A DNA stretch of 64,000 bases from Mesorhizobium sp. (GTDB taxonomy: Bacteria; Pseudomonadota; Alphaproteobacteria; Rhizobiales; Rhizobiaceae), in the NCBI GenBank assembly GCA_004020315.1, contig SAQG01000012.1, positions 1-64,000 on the forward strand, written 5' to 3'. Under the pieces are notes generated by a model, which saw nothing but the letters and a program-made list of their open reading frames with translations, searched no databases and had not been told where the DNA came from. This document shows positions 8,915-18,407 of this stretch, piece after piece. The translations under genes were made by a program, and so were the position numbers. Each line of letters starts with the position of its first letter. The first letter of the stretch is position 1.

Positions 8915-9805
8915 ATGTCGAAACATGCGGTACGCGGCGGCGATATCACGGGACTGCTGGCACGCTTTGCCCAACTCCAAGACAAGGCACAGGCGCGCAC
9001 CGGCCGGCACTTTGCGCTTGTGGTCATTCAGGAGGCGGGTCTCGACGGCTTCTGGATCCATCGAATCCTGGAGGCCGAGGGGATCGAAAGCCATGTCGTC
9101 GACGCCGCCTCGATTGCCACGTCGCGCCGGCGGCGTCGTGCCAAGACAGACAAGATCGATGGTGAGGCGTTGGTGCGTGCGCTGCTCGCCTACAAGCGGG
9201 GCGAGCCGCGCGTGTGCGCGATGGTCAGGGTGCCGGGCATCAGAAGGAGGACCGCCGCCGCATCGGCCGTGAGCGCAAGGTTCTGGTTGGTGAGCGGACC
9301 TGCCATGTCAACCGCATCAAGGGCCTGCTGTTTGCTCAGGGCATCACCGGCTACGAGCCGCTGGGACGTGACCGGCGACATCGGCTTGAGGAATTGAGGA
9401 CCGGCGACGGCCGCGCGGTGCCAGAACATCTGAAAGGGCAAATCCGTCGCGAGCTCGACCGACTCGAACTGGTGATAGCCCAGATCAAAGAGGTGCAGGC
9501 CGAGCGCGACGCTCTGCTGGCAATCGAAGTCGCCGAAACTCCAGCAGCGACATTGCTCGATCTCAAGGGTATCGGCCCCGAGTGTGCCGCCATCCTCTAC
9601 TCGGAAGGGCTGTTCCGGCACTTCGATAATCGCCGGCAGGTCGCCGCCTATGCCGGGCTCGCGCCGACGCCTTGGCAGAGCGGATCGGTCCAGCACGAGC
9701 AAGGCGTCTCGAAGGCCGGCAATCCGTGCCGCTTTCGGCGCAGGCGACCCCTGCAATCGCCGCGTGCGATCGCATCCGCGCCCACACGAAGCGCGGCTCA
9801 ATTGA
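8915..9805 (+). pseudogene. IS110-family transposase with two frameshifts
   Basis: The N-terminal part (from ATG 8915) has QEAGLDGFWIHRIL and RRAKTDKIDGEALVRALLAY. Near 9230 the frame shifts and the protein continues in another frame with RRRIGRERKVLVGERTCHVNRIKGLL, then the transposase_20 part TLLDLKGIGPECAAILYSEG and YAGLAPTPWQSG. Near 9725 (after SKAGNP) the frame is lost again. The first catalytic Asp region (GIDVSK) is missing, so the 5' end is cut too. Dead copy of an IS110 subgroup also seen at 2027. Confidence 0.85.
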
Positions 9806-10246
9806 ACGCCCATAGCGGACCACCTCCGCCACAGTGCGCTCTCGCCACCCACCTTTCTGCGCGACGCCAAGCTAAAAGCGCTCTGCATTATGAAAAGGTA
9901 TGCATAACAGGAAGTCCTGGCTGTTCTCGGTTCCGATCCCGGCGGACAGCGTGCTGCCGTTCCTACAGCCTGATCGTCAGCGCCAAGATGGTCATGGCGC
10001 TCCAGTCGATGAAAGGTGAGGCGATGGGAACAGCAAAGGGTGTGCGACTTTACGCATAGTCCTCGATTTCGCCATCCTCGACTGAGGGCAGGTGGCGCGA
10101 ATTGGTCACATCCTAGCCTTAGCCTACAGTGAGGCGATTACCGTTCCAGCAGTCACGTCCCGTTCAGGTGGTCGGTTCGCCAAAATGTTTGTATAAGCCC
10201 GGTCATCGTCGTTAGGCGGGCGCTAATGTAGGCTCGGTTCCGTTTC
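9806..10246. other. Gap upstream of the LysR gene
   Basis: No gene is supported. The first part (to about 10060) looks like decayed coding sequence without a family I recognise. The last 150 bases are more AT-rich and probably hold the LysR gene promoter and the autoregulatory site; I cannot define the boxes. Confidence 0.35.
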
Positions 10247-11155
10247 ATGAAACACTATCCGTCCATTCAAGCCCTTCGCGTGCTCACCAGCTTCGCTCGG
10301 ACAGGGTCAGTTGAAGGGACCGCGAATGAGCTTTTTCAAACGCGAAGCGCGGTGACTTACCAACTCCGCTTACTCGAGCGCGAGTTGAATTTTCCACTCT
10401 TATGCCGGACCGGCACACGCATGGCTCTATCTGCGGAAGGCTTGGCCTATGCACATGATGTGCGCCAAGCGCTCAACACGATCTCGGGATCAGCGCAACG
10501 TTATGCTAACAAGAGCTTGAGCGGTACCCTCACTATTTGCAGCACCCCGGGCTTTGCTGGCGGATGGCTTTGCAGTCGAATAGCCAGGTTCAACGAAGCG
10601 TACCCTGATGTCAAAATCATTCTTAAGACCCAGACACTTCTGGAGAATGTCGCGAATGAGGACGTCGATGCATTTATCACCTTCGGGAACGGACATTGGC
10701 CTGAGATGAGTGTCTCTCACCTGGTCGACATCCGGATCTCTCCGGTATGCAGCCCGGTGTTTCTCCATCAGCATGGAATGTTCAAAGATCCAAAGGATTT
10801 GAACAGCGTGCCGCTGCTAAATATCCTAGGTGATGAGACCGATTGGGAGATCTGGCTGACGGCAGCCGGGGTGGATCCTTTCCTAGCGCACAGGGGCATC
10901 ACCTTCCATGACGGAAACCTCTGTTTCAACGCGGCTGTTTACTCACAGGGAGTGGCGCTAGGCGACCACTTCACGTGCCGCGCCGCTTTGGAAAGCGGAT
11001 TGCTCGTGATGCCCTTTGAACTCGTGCTTAGAGGCCGGCGATCTTATTATCTCGTTTCATCTCCGGCCAAGGCGGAAACGCCGACAGTGGGGGCATTCAG
11101 CTCGTGGATCAAGGCTGAGATCGTGGTCCGCCACACCGACGACGAGGTAGCCTGA
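10247..11155 (+). CDS. LysR-family transcriptional regulator (GcvA-like)
   Basis: This 302-residue regulator has an N-terminal winged HTH (residues 5-64: FARTGSVEGTANELFQTRSA, then LERELNFPLLCRTG) and a C-terminal periplasmic-binding-like effector domain from about 90. The HTH is of the GcvA/AmpR type. It lies 164 bases upstream of, and on the same strand as, the amidase-M24-aldolase-ABC operon and is the likely regulator of that operon, an inference from position. The inducer is probably the transported solute or a breakdown product. Base composition is lower in GC than the flanking IS elements. Confidence 0.9.
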   Translation: MKHYPSIQALRVLTSFARTGSVEGTANELFQTRSAVTYQLRLLERELNFPLLCRTGTRMALSAEGLAYAHDVRQALNTISGSAQRYANKSLSGTLTICSTPGFAGGWLCSRIARFNEAYPDVKIILKTQTLLENVANEDVDAFITFGNGHWPEMSVSHLVDIRISPVCSPVFLHQHGMFKDPKDLNSVPLLNILGDETDWEIWLTAAGVDPFLAHRGITFHDGNLCFNAAVYSQGVALGDHFTCRAALESGLLVMPFELVLRGRRSYYLVSSPAKAETPTVGAFSSWIKAEIVVRHTDDEVA

Positions 11156-11319
11156 AAGCGGTGTCGACAAAAGTTCTTTGTCGAAACCGCAAAAACTATG
11201 AATTTGACGAATGACCTCCGTCTTTCCTAGGATCAACAAAACGGGGAAGATCATACCGTAACTCGGCAAATCCTTAAAGCCGCAAGACATCGCTGAGCAA
11301 ACATTAAGCGCGACATAAA
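11156..11319 (+). promoter_or_regulatory. Leader/promoter region of the amidase operon
   Basis: An AT-richer stretch lies between the LysR gene and the amidase start. No clear sigma-70 boxes or T-N11-A site can be fixed by eye, but the operon's promoter and the LysR binding site should be here. The amidase ATG at 11320 has only a weak purine-rich ribosome binding site. Confidence 0.3.
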
Positions 11320-12735
11320 ATGAACGTAAGCAAAGGTTCGGGGACCTTTCGGGCCCTGACGGCTCTTGATTGCCTCGAGCTCTATCAAGCCGGCACGATC
11401 TCACCTGTCGAGGTTGTCCGGGACTGTCTTAACCGCATCAATGCGGTCAACGCCGATCTCAATGCATTTTGTCACATCGATGCGGATGGGGCACTGACGG
11501 CAGCCCGGCAATCTGAGGAGCGCTGGCACAAGGGACAGCCGATCGGCGTGCTCGATGGCGTGCCAGCAACGATCAAAGACCTTACACTGACCCGGGGAAT
11601 GCCGACCCGGCGAGGCTCCGCCGCAACCAGCGCGGCAGGACCGTGGGATCAGGATGCCCCGCTCACAGCCCGCATGCGCGAAGCTGGAGCAATCATTCTC
11701 GGAAAGACAACAACACCGGAATTTGGCTGGAAGGGAGCAACCGATAGTCCGCTGACGGGCATCACGCGCAACCCTTGGAATCCGAAACTGACACCTGGCG
11801 GATCGTCGGGTGGTGCGGCCGTAGCAGCGGCGTTGAACCTCGGCTTTCTTCACCAAGGTAGCGACGGCGGTGGCTCGATCCGAATCCCCGCGAGCTTTAC
11901 TGGCATATTTGGTTTCAAGCCGACTTTCGGGTACGTGCCCCAGTGGCCGCTCAGTGCCATGGGAATGCTGTCCCATATTGGGCCGATGACGCGTACGGTG
12001 GATGATGCGTTGCTGATGATGGATGTTATCACCCGTCCCGACACACGGGACGGCTATGGCGGCGTCACGTATAAGGCCGATGGTTCGGGCGAAGCCGAGT
12101 CCCTGCAGGGAATTCGGATCGGATATAGCCGTAATCTGGGCTACGCCGATGTAGCGCCCGACATACTGCGCGTCACCGATGCCGCTGTCGGACAGCTTCG
12201 AAGCCTTGGCGCAGATGTTGTGGAGATCGACCCTGGCTTTGCCAATCCTGTGGAGGTATTCGCAACGTTCTGGTTTGCAGGCGCCGCACATCTGATCGCT
12301 CGCATGAGCGAAGCGCAGAAAGATCTGCTGGACCCCGGTTTTCTTGAATGTGCAATCCGAGGCGAGGGGATCACTCTCTCCGAATTCAAGGATGCCGAAC
12401 AGGCGCGATTCGACTTGTCGGCAAAAATGGGCGATTTCCACGAGAGCTTTGACCTGCTCGTCACTCCGACTGTTGCGGTTGCACCTTTTCCGGTTGGCAT
12501 GGACAAACCTGATGGGTTTAGCGGCTGGGTCGATTGGACGCCCTTCACGTTCCCTTTCAACCTGACGCAGCAGCCTGCGGCATCGCTTCCAGCTGGGTTG
12601 GACGACGGCGGGCTTCCCGTGGGCCTGCAGCTCGTCGGACCTCGCTATCGCGACACCAAGGTACTCGGCGCCGCCCGAGTGATTGAAAAGCGTTTGGGAC
12701 GGCTAACGCCGCCAGCCGTGCAGATGACCAGCTGA
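11320..12735 (+). CDS. Amidase (amidase signature family)
   Basis: This 471-residue enzyme of the amidase signature family has the Ser-cisSer-Lys triad: Lys86 in TIKDL, the cis-Ser in GGSSGG (residues 160-165) and the nucleophile Ser186 in GSDGGGSIRIP. Such enzymes hydrolyse carboxamides to acid and ammonia, or act like GatA and aryl-acylamidases. No GatB/C partners are nearby. As first gene of an operon with a creatinase-like hydrolase, an aldolase and an amino-acid-type importer, it probably acts on an amide formed from the imported compound. The substrate is unknown. Confidence 0.9.
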   Translation: MNVSKGSGTFRALTALDCLELYQAGTISPVEVVRDCLNRINAVNADLNAFCHIDADGALTAARQSEERWHKGQPIGVLDGVPATIKDLTLTRGMPTRRGSAATSAAGPWDQDAPLTARMREAGAIILGKTTTPEFGWKGATDSPLTGITRNPWNPKLTPGGSSGGAAVAAALNLGFLHQGSDGGGSIRIPASFTGIFGFKPTFGYVPQWPLSAMGMLSHIGPMTRTVDDALLMMDVITRPDTRDGYGGVTYKADGSGEAESLQGIRIGYSRNLGYADVAPDILRVTDAAVGQLRSLGADVVEIDPGFANPVEVFATFWFAGAAHLIARMSEAQKDLLDPGFLECAIRGEGITLSEFKDAEQARFDLSAKMGDFHESFDLLVTPTVAVAPFPVGMDKPDGFSGWVDWTPFTFPFNLTQQPAASLPAGLDDGGLPVGLQLVGPRYRDTKVLGAARVIEKRLGRLTPPAVQMTS

Positions 12736-12808
12736 TAGATCCCCGCAAGTTTCAACGTGCCATCTCACGATTTGGAGAGGTGCGTTCACCAACCAGGATT
12801 GAGGACCG

Positions 12809-14014
12809 ATGTCCGCGCAAACGAATGACATGAAACAACATCCCAATGGCAAGGTCCTAACATTCGCACTGCGAGAGTTTGAAGACCGGATCAGCCGTCT
12901 TGACGCCATGCTGCAGAAAGAAGAGGTCGATATCTATCTCGGTCATGCCCCCGAGAGCCTCAATTATTTCACAGGCTTCGATCCTCTCGGGATCTATTTG
13001 TATGAGTGCGTGTTTTTCCAGACTGGAGCGAAGGAGCCTTCGCTGCTCACACATAAAGCTGAGAAAGAGCTCACCGTTTTCCAGTGCTGGATTTCGGAAG
13101 TCATCATCTGGACGCACGGTCACGATCCCGTCCAGGTGACAATCGACAAATTGCGCGCGCTTGGTGCAACAGCTGGCAAGAGGGTCGGCCTCGAGATGGC
13201 CAATTGGTATCTCCGGGCCGATCTCTACAAAGCCCTGACAGTGGCATTTCCAGAAGTTGAATTCGTCGACGTGACGCAGAAGATCATGCGACTGCGTACC
13301 ATTAAATCGCCGACCGAAATTGAATGTATGCGGAAAGCAGCCGGGTTCTCCGACCTCGCTCTGGAGGCGATGGCCGAGATCCTCCACCCGGGCATTAGCG
13401 AACTAGATGTGCTGGCAGCGGTACAGTCGAAATTGGCGCTTGCTGGCTCCGAATATCCCACGCTGCCTTTCATTATCGCTTCGGGGTGGCGTTCAGGCAC
13501 ATTCCACGCCGTCCCATCGTCGAAAATCATCGAGGCGGGTGATCCGATCCTTTTTGAGTTCACAGGATCCTGGAAACGCTACAATTCCAACCTCTGCCGA
13601 ACCGTGGTGGCAGGTAAGGCGTCCGACCGGCTGCTCGACCTCTGGAAAATCAACTACGAATCGTTTTGGCGGCCTTTCGAGCTGATCCGGCCCGGCGCTT
13701 CGGCTTCGGACATCGACCGCCTAAGCAGAGAAATCAGGGGCGACTATGCCGATTATATCGTGGCCCGCGCCGGCTTTGGTATGGGCCTGTCTTACCCTCC
13801 GACCTTCGCGCAATTCCCGGATATCTTGGTGGGTGACGAAACCATTCTGGAGCCTGGGATGATCTTCTCCCTCGAGCCATCGATATCGCAGTTTGAAGGC
13901 GTCACCATCTCCTACGGATACAACATCTTGGTTACCGAGACCGGTGCTGAAATCCTGCATAACGCTCCTAAAGACCTTTTTGAAATCCCCGCTTGGTCCG
14001 CGCCATGGCCGTAG
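12809..14014 (+). CDS. Creatinase/Xaa-Pro-dipeptidase-like hydrolase (M24 family)
   Basis: This 401-residue protein has a creatinase-type N-terminal domain (about 20-150: GHAPESLNYFTGFDP) and a pita-bread catalytic domain (about 165-395: RLRTIKSPTEIECMRKAAG, then LFEFTGSWKRYNSNLCRT). At the positions where metal-dependent M24 aminopeptidases have Asp ligands it has other residues, as in creatinase and ectoine hydrolase. It is therefore more likely a small-molecule C-N hydrolase than a peptidase. It is related to, but clearly distinct from, the DoeA proteins at 21465 and 28739. It follows the amidase after 73 bases. Confidence 0.85.
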   Translation: MSAQTNDMKQHPNGKVLTFALREFEDRISRLDAMLQKEEVDIYLGHAPESLNYFTGFDPLGIYLYECVFFQTGAKEPSLLTHKAEKELTVFQCWISEVIIWTHGHDPVQVTIDKLRALGATAGKRVGLEMANWYLRADLYKALTVAFPEVEFVDVTQKIMRLRTIKSPTEIECMRKAAGFSDLALEAMAEILHPGISELDVLAAVQSKLALAGSEYPTLPFIIASGWRSGTFHAVPSSKIIEAGDPILFEFTGSWKRYNSNLCRTVVAGKASDRLLDLWKINYESFWRPFELIRPGASASDIDRLSREIRGDYADYIVARAGFGMGLSYPPTFAQFPDILVGDETILEPGMIFSLEPSISQFEGVTISYGYNILVTETGAEILHNAPKDLFEIPAWSAPWP

Positions 14015-14035
14015 CGTCTCATGAAAGGATAACCG

Positions 14036-14803
14036 ATGAACGCACACGAGACCGTCAGCTCGCATCCCTCCATATCGGAAGCTCAGGGCGAAGCCCGGCG
14101 CGATCTTGCGGCCGCCCATCGCCTGGCAGTGAAGGACAACTTCATTGAAGGCATCGACAATCATTTCACACTCGCCGTGCCAGGCGAACTGGATCGGTTC
14201 TATCTCAACGCCTTTGGACTTCACTGGTCAGAGGTGAAGGCTTCGAACCTTATAGAAGTCTCTTTGGATGGTGCTGTGGTCGCCGGCAACGGTATCGCGA
14301 ACCTTTCCGCTGTTTGCATTCACGCGCCGATCCATCGCCGCGGTATCAAGTGCGTCCTGCACACACACATGCCCTACACCACGGCCCTCAGCCAGCTGGA
14401 GGATATGCGCATTCAGCCCTCAGGCCAGAACGGCGTCGTTCTGCAGGACATGATTGCCTACGACTGCGACTACAACGGGTTTGCCGAGACGCAGGACGAA
14501 GGCGAGCGAATGGCGGATGTCCTGGGCGACAAGAAGATCCTGATGCTCGCCAACCATGGTGCCGTGGCGACGGGAGACAGCGTCGCTAAGGCCTACCACC
14601 GGCTTTATTTCCTGGAGAGAGCCGCCATGACGCAAATGATCGCAATGGCGGCTGGCAAGCAGCGCATGATCTCGGAAGCTGTTCAGGAGCGGATCCGCAA
14701 CTCCCTTGGTGCTCCAGGCACAGATTACAGTGCGGAGATCCGCATGTATTTCGATGCAATGAAGCGCGTTCTAACGGCGGAAGGCTCTGATTTCGCAGAA
14801 TAA
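14036..14803 (+). CDS. Class II aldolase/adducin family protein
   Basis: This 255-residue protein is of the fuculose-aldolase type with zinc ligands visible as His109 and His111 in LHTHMPY and His174 in ANHGAV; an acidic residue in the N-terminal half (NHFTLAVPGELD) would complete the site. These enzymes cleave or decarboxylate hydroxy-carbonyl compounds. Family members in amino-acid catabolic operons are often decarboxylases or remove a hydroxyacid. It starts 21 bases after the M24 gene, so it belongs to the same transcript. The reaction is not known. Confidence 0.85.
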   Translation: MNAHETVSSHPSISEAQGEARRDLAAAHRLAVKDNFIEGIDNHFTLAVPGELDRFYLNAFGLHWSEVKASNLIEVSLDGAVVAGNGIANLSAVCIHAPIHRRGIKCVLHTHMPYTTALSQLEDMRIQPSGQNGVVLQDMIAYDCDYNGFAETQDEGERMADVLGDKKILMLANHGAVATGDSVAKAYHRLYFLERAAMTQMIAMAAGKQRMISEAVQERIRNSLGAPGTDYSAEIRMYFDAMKRVLTAEGSDFAE

Positions 14804-14869
14804 CTCAAGGAAAATGCCGCAGAGACACGTCTACAATGTCGTTCTAAACGAAAGAAAAGGGGAATAAAC

Positions 14870-15721
14870 ATGAAAAGCAAATTCGCATCCTTAGCACTTG
14901 CCGCGCTCATGGCCTTCACCGGAGTCGCGAACGCTGGCTGTCTCGACTATATCAAGAAGGCCGGTGTGATCAAGGCAGGCAACGCAACATTGGGCACCAA
15001 GCCGTTTCTCTACAAGAATGAAGACGGCTCGCTGGCAGGCTTTGAGTGGGAGATATTCCAGGAGCTCGGAAAACGCCTCGGTATCGCCAGGCAGGAATAC
15101 GTGCTCACCGAGTGGACAACCCTGATCCCAGGACTGAAAGCGTCGCGCTGGGACATCATCCTCTCGAGCATGGCTTCGACGCAGGAGCGAATTCAGAACG
15201 CCGGAGTGGCGTTTTCGAATCCTTACATGCTTCTCTACGACGTGGTTATTGTGAAAAAGGACTCGCCTATTAAGTCGGTGGCGGATTTGAAGGGAAAGAT
15301 CCTTGGCTCGACGCTCGGAACTTTAGACTCGTTGAACGCCAATGTCCTGGTCCAGCAGGGATTGGCGGGAAGTGTCCTGGATTTCAACGACTTTGCACTT
15401 CCTTTCACCGCGTTGCGAAATGGCCAGGTCGACGCCGTCGTGATGGATCAGGGGACACTGTTGGGTCAACAGGAGGGTTTGAACGACCTGCGCACTCTGG
15501 GTGAGCCAATCACTTACCGAGCTAAGCCGGAGTGGGCCGAAGCTGAAGCAAAAGCTCCTTACGTCCTTGGTGGGCTTGCTATCGGAATCCGGAAGGACTG
15601 CCCTGAACTTGTTACGGCAGTCAACGACGCGCTTGCGTCCATGGACGCTGATGGCACTCGCAAGAAAATCGTAGAGAAGTACGGGATGTGGTCGGGCCTG
15701 CAAGTCAAATTGTTGAAGTAA
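14870..15721 (+). CDS. Polar amino-acid-type ABC transporter, substrate-binding protein
   Basis: This 283-residue protein has a Sec signal peptide (MKSKFASLALAALMAFTGVA, cut after ANA at about residue 22), then a family 3 solute-binding fold (SBP_bac_3). It has Cys24 and a C-terminal Cys about 14-15 kDa later, as in many family-3 proteins, but no lipobox. It binds the solute in the periplasm for the permease at 15735 and the ATPase at 16448. Specificity for a cyclic or modified amino acid is inferred from the hydrolases upstream. A purine-rich AAAGGGG ribosome binding site lies just upstream. Confidence 0.9.
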   Translation: MKSKFASLALAALMAFTGVANAGCLDYIKKAGVIKAGNATLGTKPFLYKNEDGSLAGFEWEIFQELGKRLGIARQEYVLTEWTTLIPGLKASRWDIILSSMASTQERIQNAGVAFSNPYMLLYDVVIVKKDSPIKSVADLKGKILGSTLGTLDSLNANVLVQQGLAGSVLDFNDFALPFTALRNGQVDAVVMDQGTLLGQQEGLNDLRTLGEPITYRAKPEWAEAEAKAPYVLGGLAIGIRKDCPELVTAVNDALASMDADGTRKKIVEKYGMWSGLQVKLLK

Positions 15722-15734
15722 AATGGGCACCTGA

Positions 15735-16451
15735 ATGTACGACTTCTTTTTTGTTCTGGTTCCGCAATACTTTCCGTTCTTGCTTGAGGGTGCGCTCGTC
15801 ACTCTTCAGCTTTCGGCGTTCAGTATGGTGAGCGGCATTGTGATCGGGTTTGCCGTCGCGTTGGGCAGGATCAGCGGAAGTCGTCTCCTCAACGGTATCC
15901 TGCTCGCGTATGTCGAGATCTGGAGGGATGTGCCACTCATAGTGCAGCTACTAGTGATCTACTTCGCGCTGCCTTCGATCGGCATCTCACTTCCCGGGTT
16001 CTGGGCAGGTGTTCTCGGACTGAGCCTAAACCTTGGAGCATATCTTTCCGAAGTTTTCCGATCGGCCATCATTTCGATTGATCCCGGCCAACGCGAGGCC
16101 GGGAAATCAATCGGGATGTCCCGCGCCATGGTTCTCAAACGGGTGACACTACCCCAGGCGTTGCGCATCGCGGTGCCGACAGTAGGTGGCTATTTCATAG
16201 CCCTGCTGAAAGACTCGTCGTTAGTATCATTCATTTCGGTCAACGAACTGCTTCGGAACGGCACGGTGGTCATTGCCAACACCTTCCGAAGCATGGAAGT
16301 CTATATGATGGTGGCGATCATCTATTTCGTCATGAGCTTTGTCGCGTCGCGCTTGGTCCGAATGGTCGAGCAAGCATTGACACCCAAGCATCAGCGCCAA
16401 AAAAGCTTTCTGGCAAAGACGCCCCCCGCAGACACGGCGATGCTGACATGA
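15735..16451 (+). CDS. Polar amino-acid-type ABC transporter, permease (HisM/GlnP family)
   Basis: This 238-residue inner-membrane protein has about five hydrophobic segments and the EAA loop (DPGQREAGKSIGMSRA...VTLPQALRI) at about 115-145, which contacts the ATPase. There is only one permease in this operon, so it must work as a homodimer, unlike the two-permease system at 22673-24010. It starts 13 bases after the binding-protein gene and overlaps the ATPase by ATGA. Confidence 0.9.
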   Translation: MYDFFFVLVPQYFPFLLEGALVTLQLSAFSMVSGIVIGFAVALGRISGSRLLNGILLAYVEIWRDVPLIVQLLVIYFALPSIGISLPGFWAGVLGLSLNLGAYLSEVFRSAIISIDPGQREAGKSIGMSRAMVLKRVTLPQALRIAVPTVGGYFIALLKDSSLVSFISVNELLRNGTVVIANTFRSMEVYMMVAIIYFVMSFVASRLVRMVEQALTPKHQRQKSFLAKTPPADTAMLT

Positions 16452-17212
16452 GCCAGCCCCTTCTCTGTGTGCAGGGATTGCACAAATCATTTGGAGCCCT
16501 CAAGGTTCTCCGTGGCATCGATTTCACCGTGCGCTCCGGGGAGGTGGCATTCCTTATCGGGCCAAGCGGCGGCGGTAAGTCCACGCTCGTCCGATGCATC
16601 AACTTCCTCGAGACGCCAACCTCCGGTGAGATCGTATTCGACGGGGAGACGCTCTGCCAGATGAGAGGAGTGCGCTTTCACCAAGCTCCAGAGCGCATGC
16701 TTCGGTCAGCCCGCAGCGAAATGCCCATGGTGTTCCAGCATTTTAATCTTTTTTCTCATCGAACCGTTCTTGAGAATGTGATCGAGGGCCCCGTGCTGGT
16801 CCAGAAACGCCCTCGTGAGGAGGCCATTGAAGACGCCCTCCGCCTTCTCGGAGAAGTCGGCCTACGGGACAAAGTGGATTCATACCCGGACCAATTATCA
16901 GGAGGGCAGAAGCAACGCATCGCGATAGCGCGGGCTCTTGCCATGCATCCGAAGCTTATTCTTTTCGATGAACCCACCTCAGCGCTCGATCCCGAGCTTG
17001 TGACGGGCATCCTTGAGACGATTAGGTCCCTGGCCGACAAAGGCATGACCCTTGTGATCGTCACTCATGAAATGGGGTTTGCGCGTAAGCTTGCGGATGT
17101 GGTGCATTTTATCGCAGACGGAACCATCGTGGAATCCGGTCCCCCGGACCGCATATTTGACCATCCCGAAAGCAAGAGGCTCAGCGGATTTATCAAGTCG
17201 ATTATCCGCTGA
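16448..17212 (+). CDS. Polar amino-acid-type ABC transporter, ATP-binding protein
   Basis: This 254-residue ATPase has Walker A GPSGGGKST (38-46), the Q-loop at VFQHFN (95-100), the signature LSGGQKQR (150-157), Walker B LILFDE (170-175) and the switch His in VTHE. It belongs to the GlnQ/HisP group. The start overlaps the permease stop (ATGA). It is the last gene of the LysR-controlled operon; the following sequence is a decayed gene on the other strand. Confidence 0.95.
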   Translation: MSQPLLCVQGLHKSFGALKVLRGIDFTVRSGEVAFLIGPSGGGKSTLVRCINFLETPTSGEIVFDGETLCQMRGVRFHQAPERMLRSARSEMPMVFQHFNLFSHRTVLENVIEGPVLVQKRPREEAIEDALRLLGEVGLRDKVDSYPDQLSGGQKQRIAIARALAMHPKLILFDEPTSALDPELVTGILETIRSLADKGMTLVIVTHEMGFARKLADVVHFIADGTIVESGPPDRIFDHPESKRLSGFIKSIIR

Positions 17213-17289
17213 TACGTTGACGACTGACACCAATCTCGGCCACCAACCACAGACGGTTCGGCCCCCCTCCCATGCGCCGGAGATCTCTT

Positions 17290-17759
17290 TGGAGAGGCAT
17301 CGCACATGATGAACAGCTTCGGTTCAATCTGTCCGAAGGGATCGAGCACGCCCTGCTCGCCGAAATCGGGCGAACCGGACGACCCGATGGCCCCCCTCGT
17401 GCAGGAGAGTCTCCGGCATGCTCGCGTCATCGCCGAGATGCCGTCGCCTTTGCCGGTTTCCAAGGCGCGGAAGCCCTGCTGCGAGAGCGTGGAGTGAGGT
17501 TCGTCCCAGATCCAAGCGGTAGCTTATCTTGTCCTCGCCGCGGAACATCAATGTATTCTCGGGACCGTGCTCGGCCAGCAGAAATCCCAGACCGCCGATT
17601 AAAAGGGGCCGCGCGACTGTCGTTCGACCATTGGTGGAAGGCGTCATGATCTGGCAGCCTGATTGCGTTCCTGATCGCGCAGAAGTCGCGGAACTTCGTC
17701 ATCGAGCTCGATGCAACCTGCCCCTCCGTTGGAGCCCAAAGCGGCGTATTCTCAGACAT
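17290..17759 (-). pseudogene. aacS: Acetoacetyl-CoA synthetase remnant
   Basis: ATG 17759 opens MSENTPLWAPTEGQVASSSM, the usual start of acetoacetyl-CoA synthetases (PLWxPS...S.MTxF). After about 50 residues the frame changes; further down the strand another frame shows AEHGPENTLMFRGED and a third shows SPDFGEQGVLDPFGQIEPK, the conserved SPDFG..GVLDRFGQIEPK block. Thus at least two frameshifts plus internal and C-terminal deletions. An intact AacS would ligate acetoacetate to CoA, a poly-hydroxybutyrate and ketone-body enzyme. It directly follows the Lrp gene on the same strand and overlaps its end. Confidence 0.7.
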
Positions 17760-18255
17760 ATGGTGGTCTTTCTTCGATATAAGGAGCCGCGAGATGCGGT
17801 CGCGGCATTTCCTCTTTGATCGTCTTGGTGACGACGTAGGTGAAGTAGCGATCAATGCCAATCTCGCGCTCGAGCAGGTAGTCGACGAAGCGCTGATAGG
17901 CCTCGATATCGGGCACAATGACCTTCAGCACGTAGTCCACGCCGCCGCCGACGGACCAGCAGGATATAACCTCATCGATGGCCGTGATTGCGCGCTCGAA
18001 ACGGTCGAAATCTGCCTGGCGGTGGTTGGAGAGGGTCACCTCCATCAGCACGGTTGCAACAGGGGCGATCCTCCTCAGATTGAGATGAGCGTGGTAGCCA
18101 CTGACGATGCCGGCCCTTTCGAGCTTCTGCAGCCGCATCCAGCAGGGTGTGGGCGACAGGCCAACCTTATCAGCGAGCGCGAGCTTGGTGATCCGGCCGT
18201 TGCGCTGGATAGCGTCAAGAATACGAAGATCGATCGCATCAAGCTTCACAACCAT
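17752..18255 (-). CDS. Lrp/AsnC-family regulator (AsnC of ectoine clusters / DoeX-like)
   Basis: This 167-residue regulator has an N-terminal HTH (ILDAIQRNGRITKLALADKV, residues 11-30, then LSPTPCWMRLQKLERAGIVSG in part) and a C-terminal RAM/AsnC ligand domain (VDYVLKVIVPDIEAYQRFV). Members of this family end the ectoine catabolic operons of rhizobia and marine alphaproteobacteria (AsnC, DoeX). It is the last functional gene of the minus-strand cluster, 152 bases after the dehydrogenase, so it may also have its own promoter. It may respond to diaminobutyrate-type intermediates, by analogy. Confidence 0.85.
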   Translation of the reverse strand: MVVKLDAIDLRILDAIQRNGRITKLALADKVGLSPTPCWMRLQKLERAGIVSGYHAHLNLRRIAPVATVLMEVTLSNHRQADFDRFERAITAIDEVISCWSVGGGVDYVLKVIVPDIEAYQRFVDYLLEREIGIDRYFTYVVTKTIKEEMPRPHLAAPYIEERPPYV

Positions 18256-18407
18256 ATCCGGCGAAGCCCGACCACGCTGAAGTTTTCCACATTTGCGTAC
18301 CTTGGCTATGAGCTATTTCTCGCCGCCGTTCCAATGTGCAGTTGCACCCTGCAAGGTCATTGTGTGACTGGATGTCCTTGCCCTTTTAAAGTAACATCCA
18401 CGCCGGC

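Noticed and set aside
11401..12441. A 346-codon minus-strand frame opposite the amidase
   Set aside because: The amidase signature triad is on the plus strand; the antisense frame has no motif.
12809..14014. Calling the M24 protein a Xaa-Pro aminopeptidase
   Set aside because: The Asp metal ligands of true M24 aminopeptidases are not at the expected positions; a creatinase/ectoine-hydrolase-like role fits better.
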